Counted from the stretch's first letter, positions 18,871-28,120 are shown. The stretch: 51,212 nucleotides of DNA from an uncultured Rhodospirillales bacterium (GCA_902825855.1 CADECW010000013.1:35827-87038), one strand, 5' to 3'. The notes: generated by a model not told the origin, from the letters alone. Numbers and translations: made by a program.

Positions 18871-19509
18871 TCAGGCTCCCAGGCGGTCCCTCACCGCGTC
18901 GGCGATCGCGGCGGCGATCGCATCGATCGTTCCTGTAGCATCGATCACGACGCAGCGCTTGGGCTCCTGTGCGGCAATTTCGAGGAAGCCGCGATTTACC
19001 CTTGCGTGGAAGTCGTTAGGCAGGCTCTCGTAGCGCGTCTCCGAGCCGCGCCGCTCGGCCGCCCGCTTGAGCCCGATCTCGATCGGCAGGTCGAGAATGA
19101 GGGTGAGATCGGGCCGGAAATCGCCGACCGCAATCTTGTAGAGCTGCTCGAAGATCTGCCGCTCGATGCCGTGGCCGTAGCCCTGGTAGGCAAGCGTCGA
19201 ATCGGCAAATCGGTCGCTCACCACCCAGTCGCCGCGCTTCAGCGCCGGCCACACCGTCGAGCGCAGATGCTCGTGCCGTGCCGCGAAGTGGAGCAGCGCC
19301 TCGGTCGTACCGTCCCAGCGCTCGACCGGGCCTTCGACCAGCAGCTTGCGGATCATTTCCCCTCCCGGCGAGCCGCCGGGTTCGCGCGTCGTGACGACGC
19401 GATGACCGCGTCCTTCGAGCCAGCTCTTCAGCTGCGCCACCTGGGTCGACTTGCCCGCTCCTTCGCCGCCTTCGAGAGTGATGAAACGCCCGGCAGCGTG
19501 CCCCGTCAC
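18871..19509 (-). CDS. tmk: Thymidylate kinase
   Basis: A 212-residue dTMP kinase. The P-loop is ITLEGGEGAGKSTQ, the DRX motif is SDRFADSTLAYQGYG, and TREPGGSPGGE carries the substrate-binding Arg. The lid region PIEIGLKRAAERR is of the bacterial type. The GTG at 19509 overlaps the stop of the upstream carboxypeptidase by four bases (GTGA); a TTG three codons earlier is possible but less likely. The gene is coupled to holB downstream. Confidence 0.95.
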   Translation of the reverse strand: MTGHAAGRFITLEGGEGAGKSTQVAQLKSWLEGRGHRVVTTREPGGSPGGEMIRKLLVEGPVERWDGTTEALLHFAARHEHLRSTVWPALKRGDWVVSDRFADSTLAYQGYGHGIERQIFEQLYKIAVGDFRPDLTLILDLPIEIGLKRAAERRGSETRYESLPNDFHARVNRGFLEIAAQEPKRCVVIDATGTIDAIAAAIADAVRDRLGA

Positions 19510-20816
19510 GAAAGCCAACCGAACAGATAGTGTCGGATCATGGTGGTGACGCGCCCGAACATGCCTTGGCGCTGCACGTCAGCGCCGGCCTCGAGCGGAT
19601 ACTCCACGACTCTGTTGTCGGGCAGCGTGACGACGGCGGTACCGAGCTTGGCACCCTTGGCGATCGGGGCAGCGATGGGCCCGTCGAAGCGCGCGACCAC
19701 GCGCGGTGACACCGGCTGCCCGATGGGCGAGGTGACCTGGATCGGCTTCGCCACGACCAGCGGTACCTTGTCCATCGAACCCAGCCACACCGGCGCCTCG
19801 GCCACGGTGTCGCCCGCTCGGAATACGGTCGTGTTGGTGGATTCGCGGAAACCCCATTCCATCAACCGCGCCGTCTCCTGGGCGCGCTCGCTCATCGACG
19901 TGAGGCCGTTCACCACCAAAATCAGGCGGCGACCGTCACGGATCGACGAGGTCGCCTGGCCGTACCCGCCCTCCTCCGTGTGCCCGGTCTTCAGGCCGTC
20001 TGTCCCCGGCACGGTTTTGAGCAACCGGTTGCGGTTGTCCTGCTTGATGTTGTTGTAGGTCCAATTGCTCTCCGCATAGTAGCGATAGAGCTGCGGGAAA
20101 TCATCGATGGTGCGCCACGACAGCACGGCAAGGTCGCGCGCCGTCGTCCATTGGCCGTCGGCCGGCCAGCCCGAGGAGTTCTTGAAGACAGTGCCGGTCA
20201 TGCCGAGCTCACGCGCCTTGGCGGTCATGCGCTCGGCGAAGCTGTCTTCGTTACCCGACAGGCCCTCGGCGATGACTACGCAGGCGTCATTGCCCGACAG
20301 CACGATCATGCCCTTGATCAGGTCCTCGACCGAGACCTCGCTGCCCAACTCGACGAACATGCGCGAGCCACCCATGTTGCGCGCGCGCTCGCTGACCCTG
20401 AAGCGCGTGTCGAGCTTCAGGCGACCGGCGTTCAACTCCTCGAAGACGATGTAGATCGTCATCATCTTCGCCATCGACGACGGATGCATCGGCTTGTCGC
20501 CGTCCTTGAACAGCAGCACCGTCGAGGTCTGCGGATCGACCATGAAGGCCTGCTTGGCGAGCGTGCCGATACCGACCTGGGAGGGCGGCAGCGCCTCGGT
20601 CTTGGCCGCGGCCGACGCCGCGTTGGGCTTGCCAGGCGTCGTGGTCGTGCGGGGCTTGGCCGGCGGCTTCTGCTGCTGCTGCGCCTGGTTCTGCCGCTTT
20701 GGCGGCTGCTCGGTCTGCGCCAGGGCGGCAAGCGGCGCGCCTGCCAGGCTGGCCGCGACGAAAATCACCGTCAGTGCACGGAGCAGTTCATTCAGACACG
20801 ACACGGGCGTCTCCAT
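19506..20816 (-). CDS. D-alanyl-D-alanine carboxypeptidase (class A low-mass PBP)
   Basis: A 436-residue peptidoglycan carboxypeptidase of the DacA/DacC/DacF group, exported to the periplasm. A signal peptide ends near ALAQ, followed by a Gln/Pro-rich linker (about 35-75). The three active-site motifs are SxxK in HPSSMAKMMTIY, SxN as SGN in IVLSGNDACV, and KTG in LKTGHTEEGG. A C-terminal beta domain and a short final hydrophobic, amphipathic tail (RHYLFGWLS) suggest membrane attachment. The start overlaps the end of rlpA by 29 bases; a GTG at 20804 would also give a signal peptide. It trims the terminal D-Ala from pentapeptides. Confidence 0.94.
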   Translation of the reverse strand: METPVSCLNELLRALTVIFVAASLAGAPLAALAQTEQPPKRQNQAQQQQKPPAKPRTTTTPGKPNAASAAAKTEALPPSQVGIGTLAKQAFMVDPQTSTVLLFKDGDKPMHPSSMAKMMTIYIVFEELNAGRLKLDTRFRVSERARNMGGSRMFVELGSEVSVEDLIKGMIVLSGNDACVVIAEGLSGNEDSFAERMTAKARELGMTGTVFKNSSGWPADGQWTTARDLAVLSWRTIDDFPQLYRYYAESNWTYNNIKQDNRNRLLKTVPGTDGLKTGHTEEGGYGQATSSIRDGRRLILVVNGLTSMSERAQETARLMEWGFRESTNTTVFRAGDTVAEAPVWLGSMDKVPLVVAKPIQVTSPIGQPVSPRVVARFDGPIAAPIAKGAKLGTAVVTLPDNRVVEYPLEAGADVQRQGMFGRVTTMIRHYLFGWLS

Positions 20817-21843
20817 AGCCAGATCGCTTCAGCCTGTCCGCGACGATGCCGGCGGCATCCGCGGTCGTATAGGGGCCCACGCGCACGCGCCACACATCGC
20901 GTCCGCCGGCCGATCCCTGGGAAACCTCAGAGGCACCGTAGCTGCGTATCGCGCCGCGCTGGCGCTCGGCGTTTTCCATCGTCGAGAAGGCTCCCGTCTG
21001 CACATAGAAGCCTCCGCCGGCAAGCGCCGATGTTGCAGGCACTGCCGATCCGGCTCCGTTGGCCAGCGAGGCCACGGTCACGCCCCCTCCCCGGCCGCCA
21101 TACGCCATCGGCGTCTCCACCGAGGGCAGCTGTGGCGTCGTCGGCCACACCGGTTGCGGGGCGGGCTGCGCCGGCACGACAACAGGCTGCGGTTGTGGCT
21201 GCGGCACGATGACCTGGGCGGGCACCTGAGCGGGCACCTGGGTCGGCGGTGGCGCCGCCGCCATCGTCACCGCAGGAACGGTGCGCTGACCGGAGGAGAC
21301 CTGCGCCACCGCTGCATTCTGTTCGGCTGGCCCGCCGCCTGAGATCGCGACATCGCGCACGGCCATGCTCTCGGCGGAGAGCTGGTCGATGCGCACCCGA
21401 GCCGTCCCGTTCCTGACGATGTCGAGCTCCTGCGCCGCCGTGCGTGACAGGTCGATGACGCGGTTGCGGGCGAACGGGCCGCGGTCGTTGATGCGCACGA
21501 CCGTGCTCGTGCCATTGTCGAGGTTGGTGACACGCACGATGGCGGGCATCTGCAGGGTGCGGTGTGCAGCCGTGCGATCGCCCTGGTCGTAGCGCTCGCC
21601 GTTGGCTGTCGACTTGCCGTGGAAGCCCGGCCCATACCACGAGGCGACGCCGGTCTCGGTCCGGTTGAACTCTTCCTGGGGCGTGTAGGTGACTCCGTCT
21701 ATCTTGTAGGGCGCTCCGACCTTGTAGCTGCCGCGCTGGGCCGTTGCGGCGCCGGCGCTTCGGCTTGACGAGCCACAGGCCCCGAGAAGACCGGCCAGGC
21801 TGCCCAGCAAAAGCAGTGTCCCCACGATGCGAACGACCGGCAT
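20788..21843 (-). CDS. rlpA: Septal ring lytic transglycosylase RlpA lipoprotein
   Basis: A 351-residue lipoprotein. The signal IVGTLLLLGSLAGLLGAC ends in a lipobox Cys. The double-psi barrel has GVASWYGPGFHGKSTANGE, RVTNLDNGTSTVVRINDRGP with the catalytic-site Asp, and VIDLSRTAAQELD. A Pro/Val/Gln-rich linker leads to a C-terminal SPOR domain (GGFYVQTGAFSTMENAER to RVRVGPYTTADAA) that binds denuded septal glycan. The ATG at 21843 gives the best lipoprotein signal; in-frame ATGs at 21879 and 21900 would lengthen the N-terminus. It lies between mltB and the D,D-carboxypeptidase, a natural cell-wall group. Confidence 0.92.
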   Translation of the reverse strand: MPVVRIVGTLLLLGSLAGLLGACGSSSRSAGAATAQRGSYKVGAPYKIDGVTYTPQEEFNRTETGVASWYGPGFHGKSTANGERYDQGDRTAAHRTLQMPAIVRVTNLDNGTSTVVRINDRGPFARNRVIDLSRTAAQELDIVRNGTARVRIDQLSAESMAVRDVAISGGGPAEQNAAVAQVSSGQRTVPAVTMAAAPPPTQVPAQVPAQVIVPQPQPQPVVVPAQPAPQPVWPTTPQLPSVETPMAYGGRGGGVTVASLANGAGSAVPATSALAGGGFYVQTGAFSTMENAERQRGAIRSYGASEVSQGSAGGRDVWRVRVGPYTTADAAGIVADRLKRSGYGDARVVSE

Positions 21844-21918
21844 CGGATCAATACGCGGGCTGACTACGGATAGGGGCATCACTGCCGCATCATACATCAT
21901 CTTGAGGCAGTCGGGCAG

Positions 21919-22797
21919 TCACCTTGCTGCAGCGATCTTGTCGGACAGCAGCCCGACCGCGAGCCCGAAGAAATCCGATTGATTCCAGCGCAGGATGGCC
22001 TGGAAGTTCGCGGTCGTCAGGAAAGTCGGGCCGCCCGCGCCGGCCGGTCGCACGATTCTCTGGCCCTGCCCTGCTCCTGACCCGGCCGGCACTTCCTGGC
22101 CCCAGGACAGGCCGGGCTTCCAGCCGACGCGCCGCAGGTAATTGCAGATCGAAGCGAAGACGTCGGCCTTGTTGGTCCAGATGTCCATGCGTCCGTCGCC
22201 ATCGCCGTCGGCGGCGTAGGCAAGGAAACTCGTCGGAATGAATTGGCACTGGCCCATCGCGCCCGCCCATGAGCCCTTCATGTTCTCGAAGCTGACATGG
22301 CGCTGGGCCAGAATCCTGAGCGCGGCGATCAGCTGCTGGCGGAAGAACTGGGCGCGGAAATTGTTGTAGACCAAGGTTGCCAGCGCATCGATGACCTCGA
22401 AGTCACCGAGGCGCGTGCCGTAGTTGCTCTCGATGCCCCACAGCGCGACCACGGTCGAGTCGGGGATGCCGGCGGGCCCGGCGAAGCGGCTGACCAGAGC
22501 ACGGTTCTCGGCCAGGCGAGCCCGCCCGTTCTTCACGCGCTCATCCGACACCACGATCTCGAGGTAACGGTCGAACGTCATCTTGAACTCGGGTTGATTG
22601 CGCGCGAGTTCCATCACCCGCGGAACCTCCTGGACCTTGCCCAGGGCCATGTCGAGCGTGCCCGCATCGACGCCCGCTTTCAGCGCCTCGGCGCGGATGC
22701 TGCGCAGAAAGGCGTCGAACTTGGGATCACCGCTTTGAGCCAGGGCCGTGGCCGGGGAGAGAGCCAGGGCGGTACAGAGGAGACGTCGGCTTATCAT
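21919..22797 (-). CDS. Lytic murein transglycosylase, MltB/SLT family
   Basis: A 292-residue periplasmic enzyme cleaving the MurNAc-GlcNAc bond to give 1,6-anhydromuropeptides. A signal peptide (MISRRLLCTALALSPATALA) is followed by FDAFLRSIRAEALKAGV, the catalytic Glu in VALWGIESNYGTRLGDF, the GSWAGAMGQCQFIPTSF motif and YAADGDGDGRMDIW, all typical of MltB. It lacks the C-terminal peptidoglycan-binding domain of longer family members, ending shortly after the catalytic fold. The ATG at 22797 is used because the signal peptide starts there. It is the first gene of the minus-strand cell-wall run. Confidence 0.92.
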   Translation of the reverse strand: MISRRLLCTALALSPATALAQSGDPKFDAFLRSIRAEALKAGVDAGTLDMALGKVQEVPRVMELARNQPEFKMTFDRYLEIVVSDERVKNGRARLAENRALVSRFAGPAGIPDSTVVALWGIESNYGTRLGDFEVIDALATLVYNNFRAQFFRQQLIAALRILAQRHVSFENMKGSWAGAMGQCQFIPTSFLAYAADGDGDGRMDIWTNKADVFASICNYLRRVGWKPGLSWGQEVPAGSGAGQGQRIVRPAGAGGPTFLTTANFQAILRWNQSDFFGLAVGLLSDKIAAAR

Positions 22798-23008
22798 GAT
22801 GTTGGCCCACCTGTTGAGCGAGCGAATGAAGAACGATAGCGAAGTAGTTGGTGGATTTGCAATATTTGTCGCGACGCAATCGAATGGACTGCAGGGACAG
22901 TGCATGGCGGTCGCATGCGCGCCAACCGCGGCCTGACCGCCAGTCGGGCGCAGACCAGTCCGCCTGCGCCGGTGCGCGGAGCAGGTCCTGCGACCTTGGC
23001 CTCCCCTG

Positions 23009-24100
23009 CTAGACGTCGAACATGATCACCGAGCGCAGCACCTTCCCCGACTTCATGTTGGCAAAGCCTTCATTGATCTCGGACAGCTTTATGCGCGCCG
23101 ATATCCAGTCATCCAGGTGCAGCCGGCCCTTCAGGTAGTGTTCCACGAGCCGGGGCATGTCGATGCGGAAGCGGTTCGAGCCCATCGACGAGCCCTGAAC
23201 CTTCTTTTCCCCTCGCAGGAAATCGAAGCCGTGCAATTCGATCTTCGTGCCGAACGGGATCATGCCGATGATCGTGGCCACGCCTCCCGGCCCCAGCATC
23301 TGGAAGGCCTGCTCGGCCGTGATCTTGGCGCCCACGGCTTCGATGGCATGATGCACCTGGCCCTTGGTCAGTTCCTTGACCTGCTCGACCGGGTCGCCGT
23401 TGCGCACATCGATGATGTCGGTAGCGCCGAGCTTCGTGGCGAGTTGGAGCTTCACCGGATTGTTATCGACGGCAATGATGCGGCCGGCGCCGACGATCGC
23501 CGCGCCATTGATCGCCGCCATGCCGATGCCGCCACAGCCGATGACCACTACGGTTTCTCCGGGCGCGACCTTCGCCGTGTTGAAGATGGCGCCCACACCG
23601 GTCATCACGCCGCAGCCGATCAACGACGCGCGATCCAGCGGCATGTCATTGCGAATCTTCACGATCGCATTTTCATGCACCAGCATCTGCTCGGCAAAAG
23701 ACGACATGTTGATGAACTGGTGGATCGGACCCGTCTTGTTCCAAGTCAGCCGCGTCGAAACGCCAGGCGGCAGCTTGACCTCGGTATTCGTGCAGATCGC
23801 CGGTCGGCCCGACAGGCACTGCTCACAGGTGCCGCAGAACACCGACAGACAAGTGACGACGTGATCACCCTTCTTGACGTATGTGACGTCGGAGCCGACT
23901 TGCTCGACGATGCCGGCGGATTCGTGGCCAAGCACGGCGGGCAGCGGGTGTGGGTAAAGCCCCTCGATGAAGTGCAGGTCGGAGTGGCACAGACCGGCGC
24001 ATGCGGTGCGCAACAGGACCTCGCGCGGTCCTGGCTTGCGAAGCCCGACATCTTCGATGGCCAGGGGCTTGTTCACTTCGTGCAACACGGCAGCTTTCAT
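23009..24100 (-). CDS. Zinc-dependent alcohol dehydrogenase (class III-like MDR)
   Basis: A 363-residue medium-chain dehydrogenase. Catalytic-zinc ligands are in AGLCHSDLHFIEG (Cys, with Asp) and LGHESAGIVEQVG (His, Glu). The structural-zinc lobe CGTCEQCLSGRPAIC has four Cys. The Rossmann motif is VVVIGCGGIGMAAINGA, and the acidic residue in AVDNN predicts NAD(H) preference. Substrate may be a primary alcohol or formaldehyde/glutathione adduct; it cannot be fixed from sequence. A GGGAGGA Shine-Dalgarno sits before the ATG. It is preceded on the same strand by the MFS and LLM genes with an 83-base gap to the MFS gene. Confidence 0.92.
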   Translation of the reverse strand: MKAAVLHEVNKPLAIEDVGLRKPGPREVLLRTACAGLCHSDLHFIEGLYPHPLPAVLGHESAGIVEQVGSDVTYVKKGDHVVTCLSVFCGTCEQCLSGRPAICTNTEVKLPPGVSTRLTWNKTGPIHQFINMSSFAEQMLVHENAIVKIRNDMPLDRASLIGCGVMTGVGAIFNTAKVAPGETVVVIGCGGIGMAAINGAAIVGAGRIIAVDNNPVKLQLATKLGATDIIDVRNGDPVEQVKELTKGQVHHAIEAVGAKITAEQAFQMLGPGGVATIIGMIPFGTKIELHGFDFLRGEKKVQGSSMGSNRFRIDMPRLVEHYLKGRLHLDDWISARIKLSEINEGFANMKSGKVLRSVIMFDV

Positions 24101-24183
24101 GTCCCGATCCTCCCTTTTGGCAGGCCCGCACTGCGCCTTTTCATGGCATCTGTCTGCCCTTCAGATCAATGCCGGCATCACAT

Positions 24184-25413
24184 TTAAATGGCACGCGCGC
24201 GTCGCTGGGCGGTCGCCATCACGAGCGCAGCAAGCGCTTGAAGCGCCGTGGTCAATGCCAGTGCCCAGCTGTAGCCGTCGGGATCCCAGCCGCCCGAAGC
24301 GGTGCGCGGCCAAAGATCTAGGATCCAGCCGATCGTCGCCTGGATCAGGAAGGCAAAACCAAGGGTCAGCGTGTTGACGGCCGTGGAGACTCGCCCGGTC
24401 TGCTCGGGAGGAAACATCTGGCACGTCACGACATAGCCCGCCGGTCCCGCCGCACCGAACACCGCGAGCGCGAGCCACAGCACGAGCACGATCGCGGGCT
24501 GGTTCGGCTGCAGCATGAGGCCCATCTGCAGCAGTACCATGCCGATGAGCGACACGATCGGGACGAGGAATGCCGGCAGGCCGGCGGCGGTCGCCCGGCT
24601 GGCCGCGCTGCCGGTGAGCATGCTGCCCGCGACCATCGCGAAGGTGTAGAGGAACAGCACGCCGGCCCGGGCCGGGCCATCCATGCCGGCCACGTCCCGC
24701 AGCCAGGGGCCTGCCCAAAGGCCGAGGTAGGCAAAGTTGAACATCGAAAGCGTCGCAACTGCTGGAGCGAACCGCCAGAAGGTCCGCGAGGCGAGGATGC
24801 GGCCGCTCAACGCAATGTCGCCCCGCAGGCTTCGCGCGTTGCCTGCGACGCGACGCTTCTCGGGCACTGACAGGAAAATCCAGGCCGCGACCCCGAGTGC
24901 CAGCAGGCTGAGTCCAAAGAAGATGCCCCGCCAGCCAAGGGCCGGCAGCAGCGCCTGGACGGGCGAGGTGGTGAGCGCGCTGCCGAGTGCGCCGATCGCC
25001 GTCGCGATGCCGGTCACGTGCGCGACCCTATTGCGTTCGAACCAGTCGGCATGCGCCTTGATCAGCGCCATCAGACCGGCCGAGATGCCGACGCCGAGGA
25101 TCATCCGCGCGACGGCCAGCCCGGCAAAACCGGGCGACAGCGCAAAGATGGCGAAGCCCAAGGCTGCGACCAGCATCAGCACGATCTGAACGCGCCGCGC
25201 GCCGAACGCGTCGAGTGCCACGCCGAGCGGCAGCTGTGCCACCGCATAGGCCCCGAACAGCGAGGCGGCCAGCACACCGAGTTCGACCGCTGACAGGCCG
25301 AGTTCAAGGGCAAGCACGGGACCGACGATCGCCATCACCATGCGCGCGGCCTGGTTCATCACGTTTGCCGCGGCCAATGGAAAGGTCACCCGGACCATCA
25401 GCCGGGACAGCAA
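24184..25413 (-). CDS. Major facilitator superfamily transporter
   Basis: About 409 residues with roughly 12 hydrophobic segments. The loop 2-3 signature is GVALDAFGARRVQ, a typical MFS G-x3-D-x2-G-x-R pattern. No closer substrate family is recognisable; the sugar-phosphate/nitrate-type layout of an inner-membrane importer or exporter is as far as the sequence goes. The TTG at 25413 has GGAGG 7 bases upstream and so is preferred to the ATG at 25398. It lies 14 bases after the luciferase-like gene, so the two are probably co-transcribed. Confidence 0.88.
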   Translation of the reverse strand: MLSRLMVRVTFPLAAANVMNQAARMVMAIVGPVLALELGLSAVELGVLAASLFGAYAVAQLPLGVALDAFGARRVQIVLMLVAALGFAIFALSPGFAGLAVARMILGVGISAGLMALIKAHADWFERNRVAHVTGIATAIGALGSALTTSPVQALLPALGWRGIFFGLSLLALGVAAWIFLSVPEKRRVAGNARSLRGDIALSGRILASRTFWRFAPAVATLSMFNFAYLGLWAGPWLRDVAGMDGPARAGVLFLYTFAMVAGSMLTGSAASRATAAGLPAFLVPIVSLIGMVLLQMGLMLQPNQPAIVLVLWLALAVFGAAGPAGYVVTCQMFPPEQTGRVSTAVNTLTLGFAFLIQATIGWILDLWPRTASGGWDPDGYSWALALTTALQALAALVMATAQRRARAI

Positions 25414-25427
25414 CGCCGGGCCTCCGC

Positions 25428-26393
25428 TCAGGCGAGTTTCGACAGCACGCCGGCGCCGAATCGATTCATATTGTCGATCGTTCCCTGCAAGGTCTGCGCC
25501 GTGCCGTAGCCGAACAGCCGCACGTCGACCGCGCTGACGCCGAGGTCTTGCAGTCTCCTGATATCTCCGACCCAGTCGGCTTCGTTTCCGGTGAAGAGCT
25601 CAGCCTCGCCGTCGATGCTACCGCGAGAACGTACACCTGGCCCGGTGAGGACCCGATAGGCCAGGCTGATCTCCTTCGGGTCGCGACCGCCGCGCTCGCA
25701 GAAGCCGTGAAAGCGTTCCAGCCCCCGCCGAAAGGTCGAGACCGTGTTCATCGGATGCTGCGGGTTGGTGCCGACCGGATACCAGCCATGAGCATAGCGG
25801 ACGGTCCGGCGCAGCGCCGGCGCGCTCTCCCCACCCACCCAGACAGGAATCGGCTGCTGGACCGGCTTCGGCGTGAAGACCACGTCGTCGAAGCGCACAT
25901 ACTTGCCGGTAAATTTCGGCGCCTCGGCAAACCACAGCTCATGGCACGCGGCCATCCATTCGTCGGTGACGTTGCCGCGATCGTCGAACGGGGCGGCGCC
26001 GATCGCCTCGAACTCTTCGCGGCACCAGCCTACACCAATGCCCAACGTGAGGCGGCCCCTCGAGAGGTAGTCGATGGTGGACAGCACCTTGGCGGTCAGA
26101 ACGGCCGGGCGGTGCGGCACCACCATCACCGAAAGCACGAAGCGAAGCTTCTTGGTCAGTCCGGCGAGATAGGCCGTGGTCGTCAGCTGCTCGAGCCACG
26201 CAGCCGCGGCGCCCGCCGGGAACTCGCCGGTCCCGGTATAGGGATATTTCGACTGCAGATTGCTCGGCACCATGATGTGGTCACTGATCGTGACGTAGTC
26301 GAAGCCCAGCGCCTCGCCCTCGGTGACAATCCGGCCCAGGCTGTCCGGATGGATCAGCGGACCCGTCGTAGGCGCATTGAAGCCGATCTGCAT
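25428..26393 (-). CDS. LLM-class flavin-dependent oxidoreductase
   Basis: A 321-residue luciferase-like monooxygenase-fold protein, probably of the TIGR03619 F420-type subgroup. Recognisable parts are GEALGFDYVTISDHIMVP, the hydrophobic core strand LRFVLSVMVVPHRP, LSRGRLTLGIGVGWCREEFEAIG and PVWVGGESAPALRRTVRYAHGW. It should bind FMN or F420 in a TIM barrel; the substrate is unknown. The ATG at 26393 is favoured by a strong GGGGGAGGAG ribosome-binding site; an upstream in-frame start at 26417 lacks one. It is followed directly by the MFS gene. Confidence 0.88.
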   Translation of the reverse strand: MQIGFNAPTTGPLIHPDSLGRIVTEGEALGFDYVTISDHIMVPSNLQSKYPYTGTGEFPAGAAAAWLEQLTTTAYLAGLTKKLRFVLSVMVVPHRPAVLTAKVLSTIDYLSRGRLTLGIGVGWCREEFEAIGAAPFDDRGNVTDEWMAACHELWFAEAPKFTGKYVRFDDVVFTPKPVQQPIPVWVGGESAPALRRTVRYAHGWYPVGTNPQHPMNTVSTFRRGLERFHGFCERGGRDPKEISLAYRVLTGPGVRSRGSIDGEAELFTGNEADWVGDIRRLQDLGVSAVDVRLFGYGTAQTLQGTIDNMNRFGAGVLSKLA

Positions 26394-26434
26394 GATGTTC
26401 TCCTCCCCCGTGGTCAAGACGGCGATTCAGGCAG

Positions 26435-26626
26435 CTATTGATAGGCCGCCTTGATCGTCCGGGTGAGTTCCTCGCTCACCTCATCGTTGGGCTCGTCCGG
26501 CTGGCCAACATCGGGCTTGGTCGCCGGCGCGACGAGATCGGGATCGGTCATCGACCGCACGGCGGGCAGCGCGAGCGGCCGCCGGCCGACCTTCACCCGC
26601 TCGCGCGCTTTTAGCTTTCTCACCAT
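26435..26626 (-). CDS. Small protein with GRR...SMTDPD motif (downstream member)
   Basis: A 63-residue basic-then-acidic protein of no known family. The ATG at 26626 shares one base with the stop of the preceding small gene (TGATG). Residues 14-30 (VGRRPLALPAVRSMTDPD) closely match residues 18-35 of that gene's product, so the two look like relatives or bind the same partner. The tail is acidic and polar (PDEPNDEVSEELTRTIKAAYQ). No membrane segment or signal is seen. Conservation would need a search, but coupling and the shared motif argue that it is real. Confidence 0.55.
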   Translation of the reverse strand: MVRKLKARERVKVGRRPLALPAVRSMTDPDLVAPATKPDVGQPDEPNDEVSEELTRTIKAAYQ

Positions 26627-27039
26627 CAGCCCGCCCGCACGTCCTGGTCTTCCAGAATCTCGAGTATCTCCAGATCTTCGAGCCGCACCCAGGTCGTGCC
26701 GTCGGGCCAGTAGGATGGGCATTGCATCATCGGCTGCAGGCCGTCCGATCCCGAATCTGCGGTACCGACATGGCGAAAGATGTCCTCCCTGCCGACGAAG
26801 CGCTCGAGGCCAGGCGCCAGCGCGTCGCTGCTCGCCGGGCGGAAGATGGCGCGCACGCGGTCGAGATACTGGACCGCCTTGCGGTCGATCGGCGCTGGTC
26901 GATGAGCGTCGTCCGTGGGCCGGCTTGCGCCAGCGGGCTCGTCGGGGTCCGTCATCGAAGGTACGCCCGGCACGCTGATCGTGCGCCGTCCCGCCTGCAC
27001 GCGGCCGCCAGCCTTCCGGGAGAGTCCATTCCACCGCAT
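26626..27039 (-). CDS. Small protein with GRR...SMTDPD motif (upstream member)
   Basis: A 137-residue protein of unknown function, starting at an ATG with AGGAT 8 bases upstream. The basic N-terminus contains AGRRTISVPGVPSMTDPD, nearly repeated in the next gene. The middle (KAVQYLDRVRAIFRPASSDALAPG and FVGREDIFRHVGTADSGSD) is followed by CPSYWPDGTTWVRLEDLEI and a run of EILEILED. The frame stays open upstream opposite the neighbouring SDR, but that part is antisense shadow. The gene is divergent from the SDR, with 75 bases between the starts. Confidence 0.55.
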   Translation of the reverse strand: MRWNGLSRKAGGRVQAGRRTISVPGVPSMTDPDEPAGASRPTDDAHRPAPIDRKAVQYLDRVRAIFRPASSDALAPGLERFVGREDIFRHVGTADSGSDGLQPMMQCPSYWPDGTTWVRLEDLEILEILEDQDVRAG

Positions 27040-27114
27040 GCGTCGATCCTGCCACGGGACCTCGATTGGCGGTAAGAAATAACCGGGCTGTCGAAAAACG
27101 CAGGGAGGACTCGG

Positions 27115-28086
27115 ATGAAAGAACTTTCGGGCCGGATTGCCGTCGTCACCGGCGGCGGTTCGGGCATGGGCCGAGAATTGGTCCGCCTCCTGGTGGCCGA
27201 GGGCTGTCACGTCGCCATGTGCGACGTTTCGATGCGCGGCATGGCGGAGAGACGAGAGCAGTGTGAGGCGACAGGGCTGCCTCAGGGCCTGCGCGTGACC
27301 TCGCATCTCGCCGACGTGTCCAACGAAGCCGACGTGATCCGCTTTCGCGACGAAGCCAAAGATCAGCATGCGACCGACCGCATCCATCTGCTGTTCAACA
27401 ATGCCGGGATCGGCGGCGGCGGCAGCATGGTGGTCAACAGCCGCGACGAGTGGGAACGCACCTTCAACATATGCTGGGGCGGCGTTTACCTTGCCACCCG
27501 CACTTTCCTGCCGCTGCTGCAGGCGGCGGACGAAGCGCACATCGTCAACACCAGCAGCATGAACGGCTTCTGGGCGTCGGTCGGACCCGGCGCGCCGCAC
27601 ACGGCCTATTCGGCGGCAAAATTCGCGGTAAGAGGGTTCACCGAGGCCCTGATGACGGATCTCCGGCTGAATGCACCACATATCAAGGTCTCGGTCGTCA
27701 TGCCCGGACACATCGGCACCAGCTTTCGCACCAACTCGCTCAAGGTCCAGACCAGCAACGATTCTGATGAACTGGATGCCCGACAGATCGCCCAGGCACG
27801 CGCGCGGCTCACCTCGATGGGCAAGGACGCGTCGGCGCTGTCGGATGAGGAGATCAAAGCCATGCTCGCAGAGCGCGCCCAGCGTTTTCTGTTGGATGCG
27901 CCTACCAGCGCGGCCGAGGCAGCGAGGATCATCCTGGACGGAGTGAAGGCCGACAGGTGGCGCATCCTCGTCGGGTCCGACGCCCACCTCATGGACCGGA
28001 TGGTGCGTGACGATCCTGATCACATCTACGAGGAGCAGTTCTTCGCCCGCTTTGCGGCCGCGGCCGGCTGGCATTCCGGACGCTGA
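27115..28086 (+). CDS. Short-chain dehydrogenase/reductase
   Basis: A 323-residue classical-type SDR, longer than the usual 250. The cofactor motif is TGGGSGMGRELVR, the NNAG motif is LLFNNAGIGG, the catalytic Ser region is NTSSMNGFWASVG and the catalytic pair is Tyr/Lys in AYSAAKFAVRG. The extra length is a helical C-terminal part (about 215-300) rich in charged residues. A GGGAGGA ribosome-binding site precedes the ATG. It converges on the next SDR with a 34-base gap. Substrate unknown. Confidence 0.9.
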   Translation: MKELSGRIAVVTGGGSGMGRELVRLLVAEGCHVAMCDVSMRGMAERREQCEATGLPQGLRVTSHLADVSNEADVIRFRDEAKDQHATDRIHLLFNNAGIGGGGSMVVNSRDEWERTFNICWGGVYLATRTFLPLLQAADEAHIVNTSSMNGFWASVGPGAPHTAYSAAKFAVRGFTEALMTDLRLNAPHIKVSVVMPGHIGTSFRTNSLKVQTSNDSDELDARQIAQARARLTSMGKDASALSDEEIKAMLAERAQRFLLDAPTSAAEAARIILDGVKADRWRILVGSDAHLMDRMVRDDPDHIYEEQFFARFAAAAGWHSGR

Positions 28087-28120
28087 GGCGCCTCCTGCGC
28101 ACCGCAGAGGACGCCCAAAG

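Noticed and set aside
26626..28074. 482-codon minus-strand frame
   Set aside because: Its N-terminal two-thirds is antisense to a clear SDR; only the part from 27039 down is kept as a small gene.
28087..28120. Terminator between convergent SDR genes
   Set aside because: The 34-bp gap contains no clear stem-loop with a T-run.
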